DNA of 64,000 nucleotides from Ornithobacterium rhinotracheale DSM 15997 (GTDB taxonomy: Bacteria; Bacteroidota; Bacteroidia; Flavobacteriales; Weeksellaceae), in the NCBI RefSeq assembly GCF_000265465.1, contig NC_018016.1, forward strand, positions 1,540,001 to 1,604,000, written 5' to 3'. Within the stretch, counting starts at the first letter, position 1. Each line of letters opens with the position of its first letter. A program made the translations under genes and the position numbers. Positions 63,330 through 64,000 of the stretch are shown one piece after another. A model generated the notes under the pieces. It worked only from the letters and a program-made list of their open reading frames with translations, ran no database searches and was not told where the DNA came from.

Positions 63330-64000
63330 TTAATCTCTGATTTTGCTTAAAAGTCTTAGGATTTCTAGATATAACCAAACCAAAGTTACAAGTAATCCAA
63401 AGGCAGCATACCATTCCATGTTTTTATTAGCACCACGCTCAATTTGAGTTTCGATGAAATCAAAATCAATGGCAAGGTTTAATGCTGCAATTCCTACTAC
63501 AAAAATGCTAAACCCGATACCAATCCACCCGCTTTGATAAATAAAAGGGATGCTAACACCGAAAAAGCTAAGCAGAATGCTCACTCCGTAAAGAATTGCA
63601 ATTCCTAAAGTTGCTCCAAAAACTACACTTTTAAAGCGATCGGTAACTTTAATGATTTTAAATCTATAAAGTGCTAACATGGCTAAAAACACGCCCATAG
63701 TTCCCATGATTGCCTGTGCAGCAATGCCTGGATAGTTAGCTTCAAAAAATAGAGAGATGATACCCAAGAAAAGCCCTTCCAGAACGGCATATACAGGCGA
63801 GGCAAAGGGTGCGATATTTGGTTTGAAGGTAATGACTAGTGCTAAGATAAACCCACCGATTACACTTCCCCAAAGATAAGGCATAAAGTTAAACTCATTG
63901 TCCAGCAATAACTTTTCGTCAATATATTGCCAAGAAAAATAAGCAGTAACGGCAGTGATGAGAATGAGTAAAAACGATTTTCCGATTACTCCGTTCAAGG
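63330..64000 (-). CDS. Bax inhibitor-1/YccA family membrane protein, 5'-truncated
   Basis: The frame runs off the right edge of the window; at least 222 aa visible. Seven membrane helices, with the family pattern GSVIGGFILALVITFKPNIAPFASPVYAVLEGLFLGIISLFFE and the end WYAAFGLLVTLVWLYLEILRLLSKI. Family members conduct calcium or bind FtsH. A TTG near the edge (63998) is internal and should not be taken as the start. Confidence 0.9.
   Translation of the reverse strand, partial: LNGVIGKSFLLILITAVTAYFSWQYIDEKLLLDNEFNFMPYLWGSVIGGFILALVITFKPNIAPFASPVYAVLEGLFLGIISLFFEANYPGIAAQAIMGTMGVFLAMLALYRFKIIKVTDRFKSVVFGATLGIAILYGVSILLSFFGVSIPFIYQSGWIGIGFSIFVVGIAALNLAIDFDFIETQIERGANKNMEWYAAFGLLVTLVWLYLEILRLLSKIRD

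Overview
The window is an AT-rich bacterial chromosome segment whose gene content and signals point to a member of the Bacteroidota, most likely class Flavobacteriia. Promoters have the TTTG-N19-TAnnTTTG form, ribosome binding sites are weak, and rpoC is followed by a DUF3467 gene. The RpoB and RpoC proteins, the S41 peptidase and the LuxE-like gene also fit this group. I cannot fix the genus from the sequence alone.

Host layout. 1-6 kb: trpE(partial)-G-D-C-F, a 21-nt degenerate tandem repeat, then trpB-A. 6-10.4 kb (minus strand): dsbD, tilS and an AI-2E family permease. 10.6-13.6 kb: dnaK and a WYL regulator. 22.2-23.7 kb: rpsU, a Xer recombinase and hpf. 23.7-36.9 kb: the translation/transcription block, with tRNA-Thr, Tyr, Gly, Thr, tuf, tRNA-Trp, secE, nusG, rplKAJL and rpoBC. 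37.6-38 kb: Lys-Leu-Lys tRNA genes. 38-56.7 kb: mostly housekeeping and envelope genes (aroK, an S4 protein, xerD, S41 peptidase, dCMP deaminase, mntH, Na/Pi symporter, CvpA, pth, acyltransferases, isochorismate synthase with a hotdog thioesterase, PadR/PspC). 56.8-63.3 kb: an ilvDBNCA operon preceded by a textbook Ile-rich leader peptide and attenuator. The window ends in a YccA/Bax-inhibitor-like gene.

The unusual part is 13.59-22.14 kb. About 8.55 kb, all coded on the minus strand, lies between the WYL gene and rpsU. It carries an IS30-type DDE transposase at its left edge. Its ends are 24-nt imperfect inverted repeats (18/24), one overlapping the last codons of the transposase and the other 8.5 kb away just before rpsU. 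No second IS end lies next to the transposase, so the transposable unit seems to be the whole block. Inside are a rolling-circle (HUH, two-tyrosine) Rep, a small helix-turn-helix protein, a GH19-like cell-wall hydrolase with a membrane anchor, two candidate virion proteins of 216 and 255 aa, and at least six further small proteins with a single membrane segment. No packaging ATPase, terminase, portal or large Microviridae-type capsid protein is present. This set resembles a small single-stranded DNA, membrane-containing phage of the FLiP (Finnlakeviridae) kind, here packaged as an IS30-type transposon. That reading is inference. Use of IS30-like transposases by ssDNA phages is known from Spiroplasma plectroviruses.

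Two genes of this element look interrupted by one-base shifts in homopolymers: rep, exactly at a T TTA AAA slippery heptamer, and the 68/66-aa gene pair. The copy may therefore be decaying, may use recoding, or may contain assembly errors. The insertion can be removed on paper to give a clean WYL-rpsU junction, which is a simple comparative test.
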